Below are positions 16,334-24,213 of a stretch of DNA of 64,000 bases, piece by piece (the first letter of the stretch is position 1; each line of letters opens with the position of its first letter). The stretch comes from Acidimicrobiaceae bacterium (lineage in GTDB: Bacteria > Actinomycetota > Acidimicrobiia > Acidimicrobiales > Aldehydirespiratoraceae). The stretch covers positions 95,691-159,690 of the forward strand of contig VXYK01000039.1 of NCBI GenBank assembly GCA_009845995.1. Reading direction: 5' to 3'. The notes below the pieces were generated by a model. It was given only the letters and a program-made list of their open reading frames with translations. It searched no databases and was not told the origin of the DNA. The translations under genes and the position numbers were made by a program.

Positions 16334-17185
16334 TCAGATGTCGGTGCAGTACCAGAAGCCGCCGGCTGTGCCGGGTCCGGTGTGTGCAGCGATCGACGGT
16401 CCTAGCCGGTAGCGGACCAGGTCAACCTCAACAGGTGCAGTCTGCAGCCGTTCCTCGATGCCCTCGGTGAACATCAAAGTGGCTGGATCAGCTAGGCAGA
16501 CACCTGCCCGTATTGTTCGACCCGGACTCAGAAAGCACTCGACGATCTGGTCACACAACTCGTCGACGCTGTGTCCCACCGCCACAACCTCAAGATGGCC
16601 TCCGTACCCCGAAAGGACTGCGACCCCTTCACATTCACCCGGCTCGCTATCGGGCAGCAGCGACGGGTCGAAACGGCCGCCGCGACGAGCGAACTCCAGA
16701 GCGCTCAGTATGAAAGCCGTGCCAATCGAAGGACGTATTTCCTCGACTCGACCGACCACCTCGGACGCCGATGCACCCGCGGCGATCGCTGAGCCGGCCT
16801 CCCACACACAGCACGAAACACCGAACGAGGCCGTGCCCGAGTCGACAACGTGGACCTCGACATCGACCATTTCCGCCGCAACCAGCGCACTGTTGATCGT
16901 TCCGGAGTGCTCAGCACCGATATGCACCGAGACAATGTCGGTGGCACCCCCTTCGACCGCCGAGCGGTAGATCTCACTGAGCGTTCCCGGACTTGGTTGA
17001 GACGTGGTGATCTCGGGAATGTCTCCGTCGCCCAAGCGTGACCAGAAATCATCGGCGGTCAGGTCAACCCCCTCGCGATATTCGACACCGTCGATATTGA
17101 CGATGATCGGAGCGATTCGGACCCCGAACTCAGCGGCGAGCTCTGGGGACAGCTGGGACGCCGAGTCAGTGACGAGTGCGATCAC
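16334..17185 (-). CDS. DegV family fatty-acid-binding protein
   Basis: The 283-residue product starts at GTG 17185 (VIALVTDSASQL), which matches the DegV N-terminal signature. Other motifs are ITTSQPSPG, where the conserved serine sits, and HIGAEHSGTINSA. DegV/FakB proteins bind fatty acids and present them to FakA kinase. It overlaps the end of plsY by 20 bases on the same strand; PlsY uses acyl-phosphate made by FakA or PlsX, so the gene pair fits lipid synthesis. No fakA is in the window. Confidence 0.9.
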   Translation of the reverse strand: MIALVTDSASQLSPELAAEFGVRIAPIIVNIDGVEYREGVDLTADDFWSRLGDGDIPEITTSQPSPGTLSEIYRSAVEGGATDIVSVHIGAEHSGTINSALVAAEMVDVEVHVVDSGTASFGVSCCVWEAGSAIAAGASASEVVGRVEEIRPSIGTAFILSALEFARRGGRFDPSLLPDSEPGECEGVAVLSGYGGHLEVVAVGHSVDELCDQIVECFLSPGRTIRAGVCLADPATLMFTEGIEERLQTAPVEVDLVRYRLGPSIAAHTGPGTAGGFWYCTDI

Positions 17186-17891
17186 GATCCGTCGCTCCGT
17201 CGCTTGGAGCCTGTTCGGTCTGGTCAGGATCCTGATGACCCGATAATTGGCGATTGAAAGCGTCAACCGTTTCGGCTTCGGCGGCGAATCGCAAAGCAAT
17301 GATGGTCGAGCTGGCCGCGGCCGCGAGAGGCAGTGAAACGGTGGGCTTTACTCCGCCCGGGTTCCGCCAGCCATGCCACCACCAGTGCGCCGCTGTCAGC
17401 ACCCAGGTGATGCTGGCCACGGTCGTCGCGGTTCGCGTCCGTTGTTTGAGCGGCAGGGCCGAAGTGGTCAGCGCCACCGCAGCGTCCAACGGCAGGTAGA
17501 CGGGGAACGTTCCGATGACCTGTCCGATGCTGGTCGCGACACCTTTTCCTCCAGTTCTGCCGAGCGGGAAGCAATGGCCCCCGACCGCGGCTGTCGATGC
17601 CAGGTTCGCGCCGGCGTCGCCTGCCAGCGCTCGACCCAGGCGGGCCGCAGCAACGCCCTTGCCGATATCAGCCACCGTCACTGCAGCCCCCCAAGACCTG
17701 CCGAGCACATGGCTCGCGTTCATGGCACCCGGGTTGCCTGTTCCGGACATACGCAGGTCGGAACGTCGGTTGAGGCGGGCCGCAATATCGGCCGAACCAA
17801 TCATGCCAAGCAGATAACCGCCGCTCGCCGCGGCCAAGAGGCGCACTGTCGTGCCCCGGGTACGAAAGGACCCTTTCACCACCGAGTCCAC
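17166..17891 (-). CDS. plsY: Acyl-phosphate:glycerol-3-phosphate acyltransferase PlsY
   Basis: This 241-residue membrane protein has the PlsY motifs GSADIAARL (motif 1 with the active-site serine), TGNPGAMNASHVLG (glycerol-phosphate loop), and HCFPLGRTGGKGVAT (GGKGVAT loop). It transfers an acyl group from acyl-phosphate to glycerol 3-phosphate, the first step of phospholipid synthesis. The start is GTG 17891, or GTG 17882/17879; upstream in-frame codons enter tRNA-Glu and are excluded. The C-terminus is a polar tail. It is in an operon with degV. Confidence 0.9.
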   Translation of the reverse strand: MDSVVKGSFRTRGTTVRLLAAASGGYLLGMIGSADIAARLNRRSDLRMSGTGNPGAMNASHVLGRSWGAAVTVADIGKGVAAARLGRALAGDAGANLASTAAVGGHCFPLGRTGGKGVATSIGQVIGTFPVYLPLDAAVALTTSALPLKQRTRTATTVASITWVLTAAHWWWHGWRNPGGVKPTVSLPLAAAASSTIIALRFAAEAETVDAFNRQLSGHQDPDQTEQAPSDGATDRDRTRH

Positions 17892-17928
17892 CGTACTGCT
17901 TGTACGCAAATGAGCGCACGCTCTTTGA

Positions 17929-17953
17929 CCGAACGACGTATGCTGTCGTTCGG
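17929..17953. promoter_or_regulatory. Perfect inverted repeat between plsY and tRNA-Glu
   Basis: A 9-bp stem CCGAACGAC and its exact complement are separated by 7 bases (gtatgct). It lies 38 bases upstream of the plsY start and 17 bases upstream of tRNA-Glu, which are divergent. It could be an operator for either transcription unit or a hairpin; no T-run follows, so a terminator is unlikely. Confidence 0.45.
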
Positions 17954-17969
17954 CCGGTTCTCTGGTCGG

Positions 17970-18042
17970 GCCCCGTTCGTCCAGTGGCCTAGGACGCCGG
18001 CCTTTCACGCCGGTAACACGGGTTCGAATCCCGTACGGGGTG
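17970..18042 (+). tRNA. tRNA-Glu (TTC anticodon)
   Basis: 73 nt with acceptor GCCCCGT/ACGGGGT, D arm with AGTGGCCTAGGA, anticodon stem CCGGC/GCCGG around loop CTTTCAC (anticodon TTC), and T loop GGTTCGAATCC. CCA is not encoded. In many actinobacteria tRNA-Glu is immediately followed by tRNA-Asp and tRNA-Phe; here those lie 5.9 kb downstream, and a copy of this gene's 3' end sits just before them. Confidence 0.95.
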
Positions 18043-18056
18043 CTACCGCGCGGTTT
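18023..18056 (+). other. Left attachment-like repeat (tRNA-Glu 3' end)
   Basis: This 34-bp stretch covers the T arm and acceptor end of tRNA-Glu plus 14 bases beyond. It matches 23851-23884 at 30 of 34 positions in the same orientation. The arrangement resembles attL/attR of an element that integrated into the tRNA gene. No integrase is seen between the two copies. Confidence 0.6.
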
Positions 18057-18102
18057 TCGCTTCTCGACAGCCCGGATGTCCCTAAATCTATTGATTCCTT
18101 TA

Positions 18103-18245
18103 GAGGCCCCGCAAATAGGCGCTGATCTGCAGAAATGCCTGAATCTCCGACTGAAGCTTCGGCATCTTGACCTGCGGCTTTGCTTGGAGCGGCCACAGTT
18201 GCAGCAAAATCCGTTGAGATTCTTGTCACCTATTTGCGCGCGCTC
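18103..18245. mobile_element. 143-bp MITE, copy 1 (TSD TTA)
   Basis: Non-coding element identical over its full length to 52328-52470. The ends are imperfect inverted repeats: GAG-(5 nt)-GCAAATAGG at the left, and the complement of the same pattern at the right. It is flanked by TTA at 18100-18102 and 18246-18248, a 3-bp target duplication. The right TTA is also the stop codon of the neighbouring minus-strand gene, so insertion preserved that gene. GAG termini and TNA duplications recall the IS1031 group of the IS5 family; no transposase is in the window. Confidence 0.85.
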
Positions 18246-19238
18246 TTAGAGTTCGTATTGCGGGGAGTCAATCTCGACGATCTCTAGATTCAAGAGCTGA
18301 GCGATTCGGTCCAGGAAATCGACATTGCTGCAGAACCACTCTTTACCTCCACGTTGGTACTCGACGGAGCCCCGTTTTGGTCCCGCATGACCCGCAGAGT
18401 CCAGCAATTCATGGAACTGTCGCTCAAGATTTCGGCTCGACCGATTAGCGCCTTGAGTCATCAGATAGGCACGGAGGACACGCCGATGCTCAGGAACTCC
18501 CGCACCGCTGGTCTCTTGGTTCACTCGATCCAGGATTCCGTTGTCGGCGTAGCCCACTTTCAGAAGCGTTCGGTCCGGCACCTTCTCGGTTTCTCTGGAC
18601 GGGTGCGTTGGATGGCGAAGGTAGTGCGGGTAGGTGAACACGTACACACCGGTGCGGTCACGCAGCCTTTCTGCCACGCTGTGCTCGGCTATCTCGGCCT
18701 TGTCTTGTTCAGCTTCGAATGCATCGGCGTCGGATGCGATCTCTTCAAGCTCGGAGATGTTGCGCTCGAGAACCTCGCGTGTTCGCGGTGAGAATTCGTG
18801 GTTCTTGATCGTGGATTTCATGCGGGCAGCAATTTGTCTTGCCATTGATGCCCCTTGAGGGAATATGCCAAATCTGAGCGCGTCCAAGTGTTGTCTCAGG
18901 CCAACCGCGGTTCCAGGGCTGGTGTGGCCGAAGTGCTCCTTGAGAGCACTAATTCGTTCGTCGTCAGAAATATCGTTTTTCACCAAAAACTGAAAAGCGG
19001 CGCCAAGCGTTGTGCCGTCTTCGGCTTCCTGTTGCAGTGCTCCGTCGATCTCCTCACCCTCGACCTCCCCTGGCAACGCTCCAATCTGGTAGCTGTTACG
19101 CGACTCAAGCGCCCGTCCACGAAGCTCAGCTCGAGTAAGCCGAATCCGGGGGTCCTGTCCAAGTGTCGGCTCCAGGGAATCCGGCGTTGGAGGCACGGGC
19201 GGCAAGTAGTCGCCGTCTTGCGCATCAGTCATCGACAT
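18246..19238 (-). CDS. Protein with C-terminal T5orf172/GIY-YIG-like domain
   Basis: A 330-residue protein. The C-terminal third (about 195-315) has the order TGVYVFTYP, TLLKVGYADNGI, an arginine-rich helix, LERQFHELLDSAG and GGKEWF. This matches the T5orf172/MUG113 branch of the GIY-YIG fold: strand with YVF, KVGYA, then E and H residues and a closing GxEWF. The N-terminal part is charged and helical (coiled coil near 150-190). Such proteins are often phage- or defence-linked nucleases; the activity is not proven. The stop codon TAA is the TSD of the adjacent MITE. The second ATG at 19232 has better ribosome-site spacing (GGGAGG). Confidence 0.65.
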   Translation of the reverse strand: MSMTDAQDGDYLPPVPPTPDSLEPTLGQDPRIRLTRAELRGRALESRNSYQIGALPGEVEGEEIDGALQQEAEDGTTLGAAFQFLVKNDISDDERISALKEHFGHTSPGTAVGLRQHLDALRFGIFPQGASMARQIAARMKSTIKNHEFSPRTREVLERNISELEEIASDADAFEAEQDKAEIAEHSVAERLRDRTGVYVFTYPHYLRHPTHPSRETEKVPDRTLLKVGYADNGILDRVNQETSGAGVPEHRRVLRAYLMTQGANRSSRNLERQFHELLDSAGHAGPKRGSVEYQRGGKEWFCSNVDFLDRIAQLLNLEIVEIDSPQYEL

Positions 19239-19420
19239 ACCTCCCGGGTGCGATCAATTATGTTGCGGGGAGCCTCGCACACACCCGGTATCCCGTCGAA
19301 TCCGATGTAATACAACATCCCCTCGTCCTTCCCAGCCAGCGCTACCGCGTTGCCACCAAAACCCGAAGCCTTGGTGGGCCAATGTAGTGAAACATCAAAG
19401 CCACGAGTCAGCACGGCCAA
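19229..19420 (-). CDS. Possible small ORF upstream of the T5orf172 gene
   Basis: A 63-codon frame whose stop overlaps the start of the downstream gene by ten bases, an arrangement typical of coupled genes. The product has protein-like composition (GGNAVALAGKDEGMLYYIGF) but matches nothing I recognise. It lies just downstream, in its own direction, of a hairpin terminator for the NYN gene. It could equally be leader sequence of the downstream gene. Confidence 0.35.
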   Translation of the reverse strand: MAVLTRGFDVSLHWPTKASGFGGNAVALAGKDEGMLYYIGFDGIPGVCEAPRNIIDRTREVCR

Positions 19421-19426
19421 AGAAAG

Positions 19427-19449
19427 ACCCGGCCCTCATGGAGCCGGGT
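19427..19449 (-). terminator. Rho-independent terminator after the NYN gene
   Basis: Stem ACCCGGC/GCCGGGT with a 9-base loop. Reading the minus strand, it is followed by TCTTTCTTT. It lies about 65 bases after the stop of the minus-strand NYN gene, separating it from the T5orf172 unit. Confidence 0.65.
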
Positions 19450-19515
19450 GGGTACCTTCAAGATACCGCGTCACCAAGCAGTTGACAAGGCACTTCCCGC
19501 CTTTTGAAACTGTCT

Positions 19516-20253
19516 TCACCAGCCCGCGGGCTTCGCAGCTGAACCAGCCGGGTCGGGGAGTTGGCACGATTCGTAATCCAAGTTCTTGAGCCGGTACCAC
19601 CAATGATCTCCAACACCGTCGTCCATCTCGCCACGGAGGTCTCCCGCTAATAGCGACTGGCCCGGGTTGACAGTTCCTACCGGCACTCGCTCACGACACT
19701 CTTGGATTGGGAATCGCAGGTCACTGTCGTTTGAGATCACTATCGCGGCGTCCACCCGGCTGTTCAGGACATCCAACAGTAGGTTCGCTGCTACGTTGAC
19801 ATCCGAGCCCTTTTCCTCAATGTGCTGGTAGGAAACCAAGAAATTGGCCTCGGTGATGTCTTGGGCAGTGGACCCATGCCTAACCATCACCGGCCATGCT
19901 GGCTTGCAAGGCACCGGCCAGCCTTTGTGGTCTTGCGTAGCGAGCAGGGCGCATTTGGCCCGTGAGATGTATTTTCCCAACTCAAGCCGGTCAATAGAGC
20001 CGTGCTCGATCAGGCCCCGAATGTACGTGTCCTGTTCGCGTCGTCCAACAGGATTCACGTTTCCCTTGACGTGCGCAGTGCAATATACGATTTTCTCCAA
20101 TCGGGCACCGTGGTTAGACCAAGCGCTGTTATCGACCAAGCGCTTTCCTAGGTCTCTGAGATCCAGCCAACGCCAACCCGGCTGTCCTCGGCCGCACACT
20201 GCACGTCCTCCGTAGTACAAGTTGAAGCCGTCAACATACATCCCGACTCTCAT
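19516..20253 (-). CDS. NYN domain (LabA/DUF88-like) putative RNase
   Basis: The 245-residue product has the NYN/PIN-like fold. The N-terminal strand MRVGMYVDGFNLYYGG carries the first catalytic aspartate and FN, SDVNVAANLLLDVLNSR the middle acidic residues, and AAIVISNDSDLRFPI the last ones. Members are metal-dependent ribonucleases, several linked to toxin or phage-defence roles. It stands alone inside the tRNA-Glu island, with its own terminator. The C-terminal 40 residues (WWYRLKNL and beyond) are not obviously part of the domain. Confidence 0.82.
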   Translation of the reverse strand: MRVGMYVDGFNLYYGGRAVCGRGQPGWRWLDLRDLGKRLVDNSAWSNHGARLEKIVYCTAHVKGNVNPVGRREQDTYIRGLIEHGSIDRLELGKYISRAKCALLATQDHKGWPVPCKPAWPVMVRHGSTAQDITEANFLVSYQHIEEKGSDVNVAANLLLDVLNSRVDAAIVISNDSDLRFPIQECRERVPVGTVNPGQSLLAGDLRGEMDDGVGDHWWYRLKNLDYESCQLPDPAGSAAKPAGW

Positions 20254-20339
20254 CCGCCTCTCCCGCCCTCTCTACTGCCACCTTGCGACGTAGCATGCCG
20301 CTGGTCAGTTCGACCTGAGCGAACGACCGGCTGGCAAGC

Positions 20340-21194
20340 TTAACGGGGGCTCGGTTGGGTCGTGCGTGGGTCGCCGTTGGGCCAGGACGATCCGGACACC
20401 TCGTGCCAGCCTTTCGGGTGCGCCAAGGCTGCCTCCACCTGTCTGAAGTAACGGCGGCTGGAAAATCTGCGGGCGATCACTCTCGGAAGGCGAAAGAGCC
20501 TCCTGAGCTTGGCCTCGATGAATCTGGCCCAACGCTCCGGCCTGCTGAAGTTCCCTTCGGGTACGAGGTTGTCGGTCGTGGTGAAGAGGGAGACTCCCTT
20601 CAGCCAGCCTGGTATCAATCTCCCGAAGTTCTCCAATGGCCCACGGAAACCCAACGAGCCTTGGCGGTCCTGGGTATAGACCGTGATCTCCCGCTTGCCT
20701 CGCCTGAGCCTGCGGTATTCGCCGGTAACCACACCGAGCACGTATTCGTCCAGCAGATCGAGGATGTCCTGGGACCCGGAGTCGCACGCATCACACCCGC
20801 AGTCAGGGATCACTTCCACGACCAGAGTCGGTTCGCCCACGCCAATCACAACACCTCCGTCGATTTCGGAGCGGGTCCAGCCGAAGACGAGCGGGATGGC
20901 GCCGGAGGCCCGCGGCAGGGCCCGCTGAACACTGACGACATCGACCCACGGTGGTTCCTCCCATTCCACCTCGATGTCTGTTTCCACCTCTGCTAGGCCC
21001 GTTGCAGCCAGCGCGTTCAGCCATGCCTCAGCACGAGCACGCAAGATCCGATATTTCTGCGGGTTCGTCACACGGGAGTACTCCTCTTCCGAGGGCTGGC
21101 GATCAGGATGCGGGTCCTCCCACCCAGCAAGGCCGCGGCTCGTCTCAACAAAAGCAGCATCTACCGACTCGACCAGCTCCACAACAGAAGGCAT
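20340..21194 (-). CDS. DUF6226-like protein of unknown function
   Basis: A 284-residue product from ATG 21194 (MPSVVELVES); a TTG 24 bases upstream is possible. The N-terminal 170 residues resemble the uncharacterised actinobacterial DUF6226 family as I remember it. The signs are the segment WEDPHPDRQPSEEEYSRVTNP (cut here as DPHPDRQPSEEEYSR), a helix with RAEAWLNAL, and a cysteine cluster CGCDACD that could bind metal. The C-terminal half is basic. No function is assigned. The region 21195-21358 holds only the promoter side of this gene and the next. Confidence 0.5.
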   Translation of the reverse strand: MPSVVELVESVDAAFVETSRGLAGWEDPHPDRQPSEEEYSRVTNPQKYRILRARAEAWLNALAATGLAEVETDIEVEWEEPPWVDVVSVQRALPRASGAIPLVFGWTRSEIDGGVVIGVGEPTLVVEVIPDCGCDACDSGSQDILDLLDEYVLGVVTGEYRRLRRGKREITVYTQDRQGSLGFRGPLENFGRLIPGWLKGVSLFTTTDNLVPEGNFSRPERWARFIEAKLRRLFRLPRVIARRFSSRRYFRQVEAALAHPKGWHEVSGSSWPNGDPRTTQPSPR

Positions 21195-21358
21195 CCCGCG
21201 ATCATGACCTCGCCCCAACCCACGAGCAAAGGAATTACCGACTCGAAGCGGCCATCCCTGTCGGGAGACCGGTTCAAGGCTTGGCCGCGGAAATTGTGTG
21301 ATCTAGGGTGCGCGCATGAACACGACCGCTTTCCTCCAGATCGACGCCGAGTGACTCA

Positions 21359-22561
21359 GTGAGGCAACCGCTGGCAGGCATCAGGGTGCTCGATGCGGGC
21401 ACACGGATCGCAGCTCCGTTCTGTGCCGGGATCCTCGGCGAGCAGGGCGCGGAGGTCATCAAGATCGAGGACCCCGGTGGCGGCGACAAGACCCGAGTGA
21501 ACGGACCCTTCACCACCGATGACGACGGCAACCGCTACTCGCTCTACTGGTCCGTGGAGGGCAGGGGTCGCAAATCGGTAACCATCGACCTACGGCAACC
21601 CGAGGGACAGGATCTGTTCCGGCGGCTGGCTTCGGAATCGGACGTGATGTGTGAGAACTTCCGACCCGGCACGCTGGAGCGCTGGAACATCGACCCGTCC
21701 CGGCTCGACCCGAGGTTGGTCACAGCCCGCATCACGCTTTACGGCCAGCACGGACCCAAGTCCCTGCACACCGGTTTCGACCACAACGCCGTCGCGTTCG
21801 CCGGGCTCACCCACATCACCGGGCCCGCCGACCAGCCGCCGATACGTCCTAGCCTTCCCGTTTCCGACTACCTGACCGGGGTATTCGCGGCTCAGGCCGT
21901 GACCAGCCTGCTCTATGAACGCGACGCAAAGGGCACCGGAACCGGTGGCGTGATCGACGCCTACCTGTACGGATCGGTGCTGCGAATCATGGAGTGGACG
22001 ATCGCGGCCTACGACCGGCTGGGGTCGGTGCGCCAGCGAACGGGCAATCAATCAGACCAGGCTGCACCGCTCGACAACTTCGGCAGCCGGGACGGCCGAT
22101 ATGTGTGCATCGTCGCCGTGCGCCAGGAAGTGTTCGAACGCCTCTGCGAGGCGATGGGCCAACCCGAACTGGCGACCGACGAGCGCTTCGCCACACTCGG
22201 AGCACGACGTCGCAACCGAGATGTTGTCAACCAGACCGTTGCGGAGTGGGTGTCCGGGCTGGACTCGAGCACCATCGAAGAGCTCTGCCTACACTACGGC
22301 GTACCCGTCGGCGTCATCTACGACGTGGCGGACATGGCCGCAGACGACCATGTCCGGGTCCGCGGCGATGTAATCACCGTCGATGATCCCGTCGTCGGAC
22401 CGGTCCGCCAGCAGGCCCCCTACCCGCGATTCGATGACAACCCGCTCCCGGTCCCTGAAGGCGCACCCAGGCTGGGGGAACACACCGACGAAGTGCTCTC
22501 AAGCCTGCTGGGACTGTCAGAGACCGAACTCACGGGGTTGCGAGAACGTCACGTGATCTGA
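21359..22561 (+). CDS. CaiB/BaiF-type family III CoA transferase (copy 1)
   Basis: A 400-residue family III acyl-CoA transferase. GEQGAEVIKIEDPGGGD is the N-terminal signature, and SEVD-like/ENFRPGTLERW is the segment after the active-site aspartate (ESDVMCENFRPG). The family moves CoA between carboxylic acids through an aspartyl-CoA thioester; the substrate cannot be read from sequence. It starts at GTG 21359, right after a 12-codon open frame (21316-21354). A paralog of the same length follows directly, so the two may act as a heteromer or result from a recent duplication. Confidence 0.85.
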   Translation: MRQPLAGIRVLDAGTRIAAPFCAGILGEQGAEVIKIEDPGGGDKTRVNGPFTTDDDGNRYSLYWSVEGRGRKSVTIDLRQPEGQDLFRRLASESDVMCENFRPGTLERWNIDPSRLDPRLVTARITLYGQHGPKSLHTGFDHNAVAFAGLTHITGPADQPPIRPSLPVSDYLTGVFAAQAVTSLLYERDAKGTGTGGVIDAYLYGSVLRIMEWTIAAYDRLGSVRQRTGNQSDQAAPLDNFGSRDGRYVCIVAVRQEVFERLCEAMGQPELATDERFATLGARRRNRDVVNQTVAEWVSGLDSSTIEELCLHYGVPVGVIYDVADMAADDHVRVRGDVITVDDPVVGPVRQQAPYPRFDDNPLPVPEGAPRLGEHTDEVLSSLLGLSETELTGLRERHVI

Positions 22562-22623
22562 AGCACACGTGCGTCGGCTAACGTCATCGTCCGTGGATCG
22601 GAGACTGAGATGAATCGGAGACC

Positions 22624-23826
22624 GTGATGAGACGTCCCCTGGAAGGACTACGAGTGATCGACCTGGGATCCCGCGTTTCGGCCCCCTTCTGCGCCGCGAT
22701 CCTGGGCGAGCAGGGTGCTGAGGTCATCAAGATCGAGGAACCCGGGCGAGGCGACAGGCTGCGCGAACTCGGCCCCTACGTCGACAACGACGGCGAGCTC
22801 TACTCGCTGTACTGGTCGGTGGAGGGTAGGGGTCGCAAATCGGTCACTATCGACCTGCGACGCCCGGAGGGCCAGGAGAAATTCCGTTCCCTGGCGGCCA
22901 CCGCCGATGTCGTGTGCGAGAGTTTCCGCCCCGGCACCCTCGAAAACTGGGGAATCGACCCCTCCCAGCTTCCGCCGAGCCTGGTGACAGCCCGTTTCTG
23001 TGTATTCGGCCAAGACGGCCCCAAGTCGCCGCGGCCGGGTCTCAACGGGAACGCTCTCGCCTTCAGCGGACTCATGCATGTCACCGGCTACCCCGACCGC
23101 CCTCCGGCAAGACCGGGAGTGAACATCGCCGGCTACTTGACCGGCTTGTTCGCGGCTCAGTCGGTCACCAGCCTGCTCTATGACCGCGACGCCCGCGGAA
23201 CCGGCACAGGCGGGGTGATCGACGTGTACATGTACGGCTCGATCCTGCGCATCATGGAGTGGACAATCGCCGCCTACGACCGACTCGGAATGGTCCGCAA
23301 CCGTTCAGCCGACAGCCTCGACATCGCCGCGCCAGTCGGCAACTACCCCAGCCGCGACTCTCGCTACGTGTACCTCGTCGGCGGCAGCCAGGTCTTCTTC
23401 GAACGGCGGTGCCGGGCAATGGAGCGGCCTGAGCTCGTCGACGACGAACGTTTCGCAACTGCCGCCGCCCGAGCTCAGAACCGGGTCGAGATCAACGCGT
23501 TGGTCGCCGAATGGGTTGCATCCGAAGACGCTGATGAGATCGAGTCCCGCTGCGTCGCCTGCGATGTGCCCGCGGGCAAGATCTACGACGTCGCCGACCT
23601 CGCCGCGGACGAACACGTCCTGGCCAGGGGGGACATCTGCACAGTTGAGGACCCGATCATCGGACCCGTCCGCCAGCAGGCTCCTTTCCCCCGAATGCTG
23701 GGCACGACTCCCCCCACCCCCACAGGTGCGCCCCTCGTCGGCGAGCACACCGACGAAGTGCTTTCGAGCGCGGTCGGTCTGTCCACGGCCGAGCTGGACG
23801 GGCTCAGAGCCGACGGTATCATCTGA
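22624..23826 (+). CDS. CaiB/BaiF-type family III CoA transferase (copy 2)
   Basis: This 400-residue paralog of the upstream gene shares long stretches, for example SLYWSVEGRGRKSVTIDLR, and the C-terminal EHTDEVLSS. By eye identity is around 60-65 percent. The probable active-site region is TADVVCESFRPGTLENW. It begins at GTG 22624 or ATG 22627, 60 bases after copy 1 stops. The pair probably forms one operon. It ends 25 bases before the right attachment-like repeat. Confidence 0.85.
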   Translation: MMRRPLEGLRVIDLGSRVSAPFCAAILGEQGAEVIKIEEPGRGDRLRELGPYVDNDGELYSLYWSVEGRGRKSVTIDLRRPEGQEKFRSLAATADVVCESFRPGTLENWGIDPSQLPPSLVTARFCVFGQDGPKSPRPGLNGNALAFSGLMHVTGYPDRPPARPGVNIAGYLTGLFAAQSVTSLLYDRDARGTGTGGVIDVYMYGSILRIMEWTIAAYDRLGMVRNRSADSLDIAAPVGNYPSRDSRYVYLVGGSQVFFERRCRAMERPELVDDERFATAAARAQNRVEINALVAEWVASEDADEIESRCVACDVPAGKIYDVADLAADEHVLARGDICTVEDPIIGPVRQQAPFPRMLGTTPPTPTGAPLVGEHTDEVLSSAVGLSTAELDGLRADGII

Positions 23827-23850
23827 CCGAAACTCCACGAGACCTGAAGC

Positions 23851-23884
23851 TTCGAATCCCGTAATAGGTGCTACTGCGCGGTTT
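23851..23884 (+). other. Right attachment-like repeat (partial copy of the tRNA-Glu 3' end)
   Basis: 34 bp matching 18023-18056 with four differences, in the same orientation, and lying 82 bases before tRNA-Asp. It contains the T-arm sequence TTCGAATCCCGTA but no complete tRNA. Since Glu-Asp-Phe is a common actinobacterial tRNA cluster, this is best read as the original tRNA-Glu 3' end, left beside tRNA-Asp after a 5.8-kb insertion. Confidence 0.6.
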
Positions 23885-23966
23885 GAACCCGCTCGGGTCG
23901 AAATAGGTTGTGAATGCAGGTGTCGTGGCATACCGTTTCAGGTTCGCACGGCTTGTCCGAGTGAGG

Positions 23967-24044
23967 GGTCCTGTAGATCAGTTTGGAGTGATCGCCACCC
24001 TGTCAAGGTGGAGGCCGCGGGTTCAAATCCCGTCAGGACCGCCA
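23967..24044 (+). tRNA. tRNA-Asp (GTC anticodon)
   Basis: Acceptor GGTCCTG/CAGGACC, anticodon arm CCACC-CTGTCAA-GGTGG with anticodon GTC, T arm CGGGTTCAAATCCCG, discriminator G, and CCA encoded at 24042-24044. It is 24 bases upstream of tRNA-Phe and probably co-transcribed with it. Confidence 0.96.
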
Positions 24045-24068
24045 CGCATTCTCTTGAGAATGCTGTGG

Positions 24069-24144
24069 GGTCGGGTAGCTCAGTTGGCAGAGCGGCCGCC
24101 TGAAAAGCGGTAGGTCACCGGATCGACGCCGGTCCCGACCACCA
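24069..24144 (+). tRNA. tRNA-Phe (GAA anticodon)
   Basis: Acceptor GGTCGGG/CCCGACC, D arm GCTCAGTTGGCAGAGC, anticodon arm with loop CTGAAAA (anticodon GAA), T arm ACCGG-ATCGACG-CCGGT, discriminator A and encoded CCA at 24142-24144. The T loop is ATCGACG rather than TTCRANN: its first base is A instead of T, which is unusual but leaves the stem intact. Confidence 0.95.
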
Positions 24145-24147
24145 ATA

Positions 24148-24174
24148 GCGGCCCGGCACACTCTGCCGGGTCGC
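24148..24174 (+). terminator. Hairpin after the tRNA-Asp/tRNA-Phe unit
   Basis: Stem GCGGCCCGGCA/TGCCGGGTCGC (11 pairs with G-T wobbles) and loop CACTC, starting three bases after the tRNA-Phe CCA. The following bases are only moderately T-rich (TCGGGTTTCC), so it is a processing or termination hairpin of moderate confidence. Confidence 0.6.
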
Positions 24175-24213
24175 TCGGGTTTCCGCTTCTCTCGGGTTTA
24201 CCCAGTGTTCGGT

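Noticed and set aside
18005..18229. A 74-codon minus-strand frame shared between both MITE copies
   Set aside because: It overlaps tRNA-Glu and changes its ends with each insertion site; the shared part is non-coding element sequence.
18246..23826. An integrase for the tRNA-Glu island
   Set aside because: No tyrosine or serine recombinase motif was found in any frame between the two 34-bp repeats.
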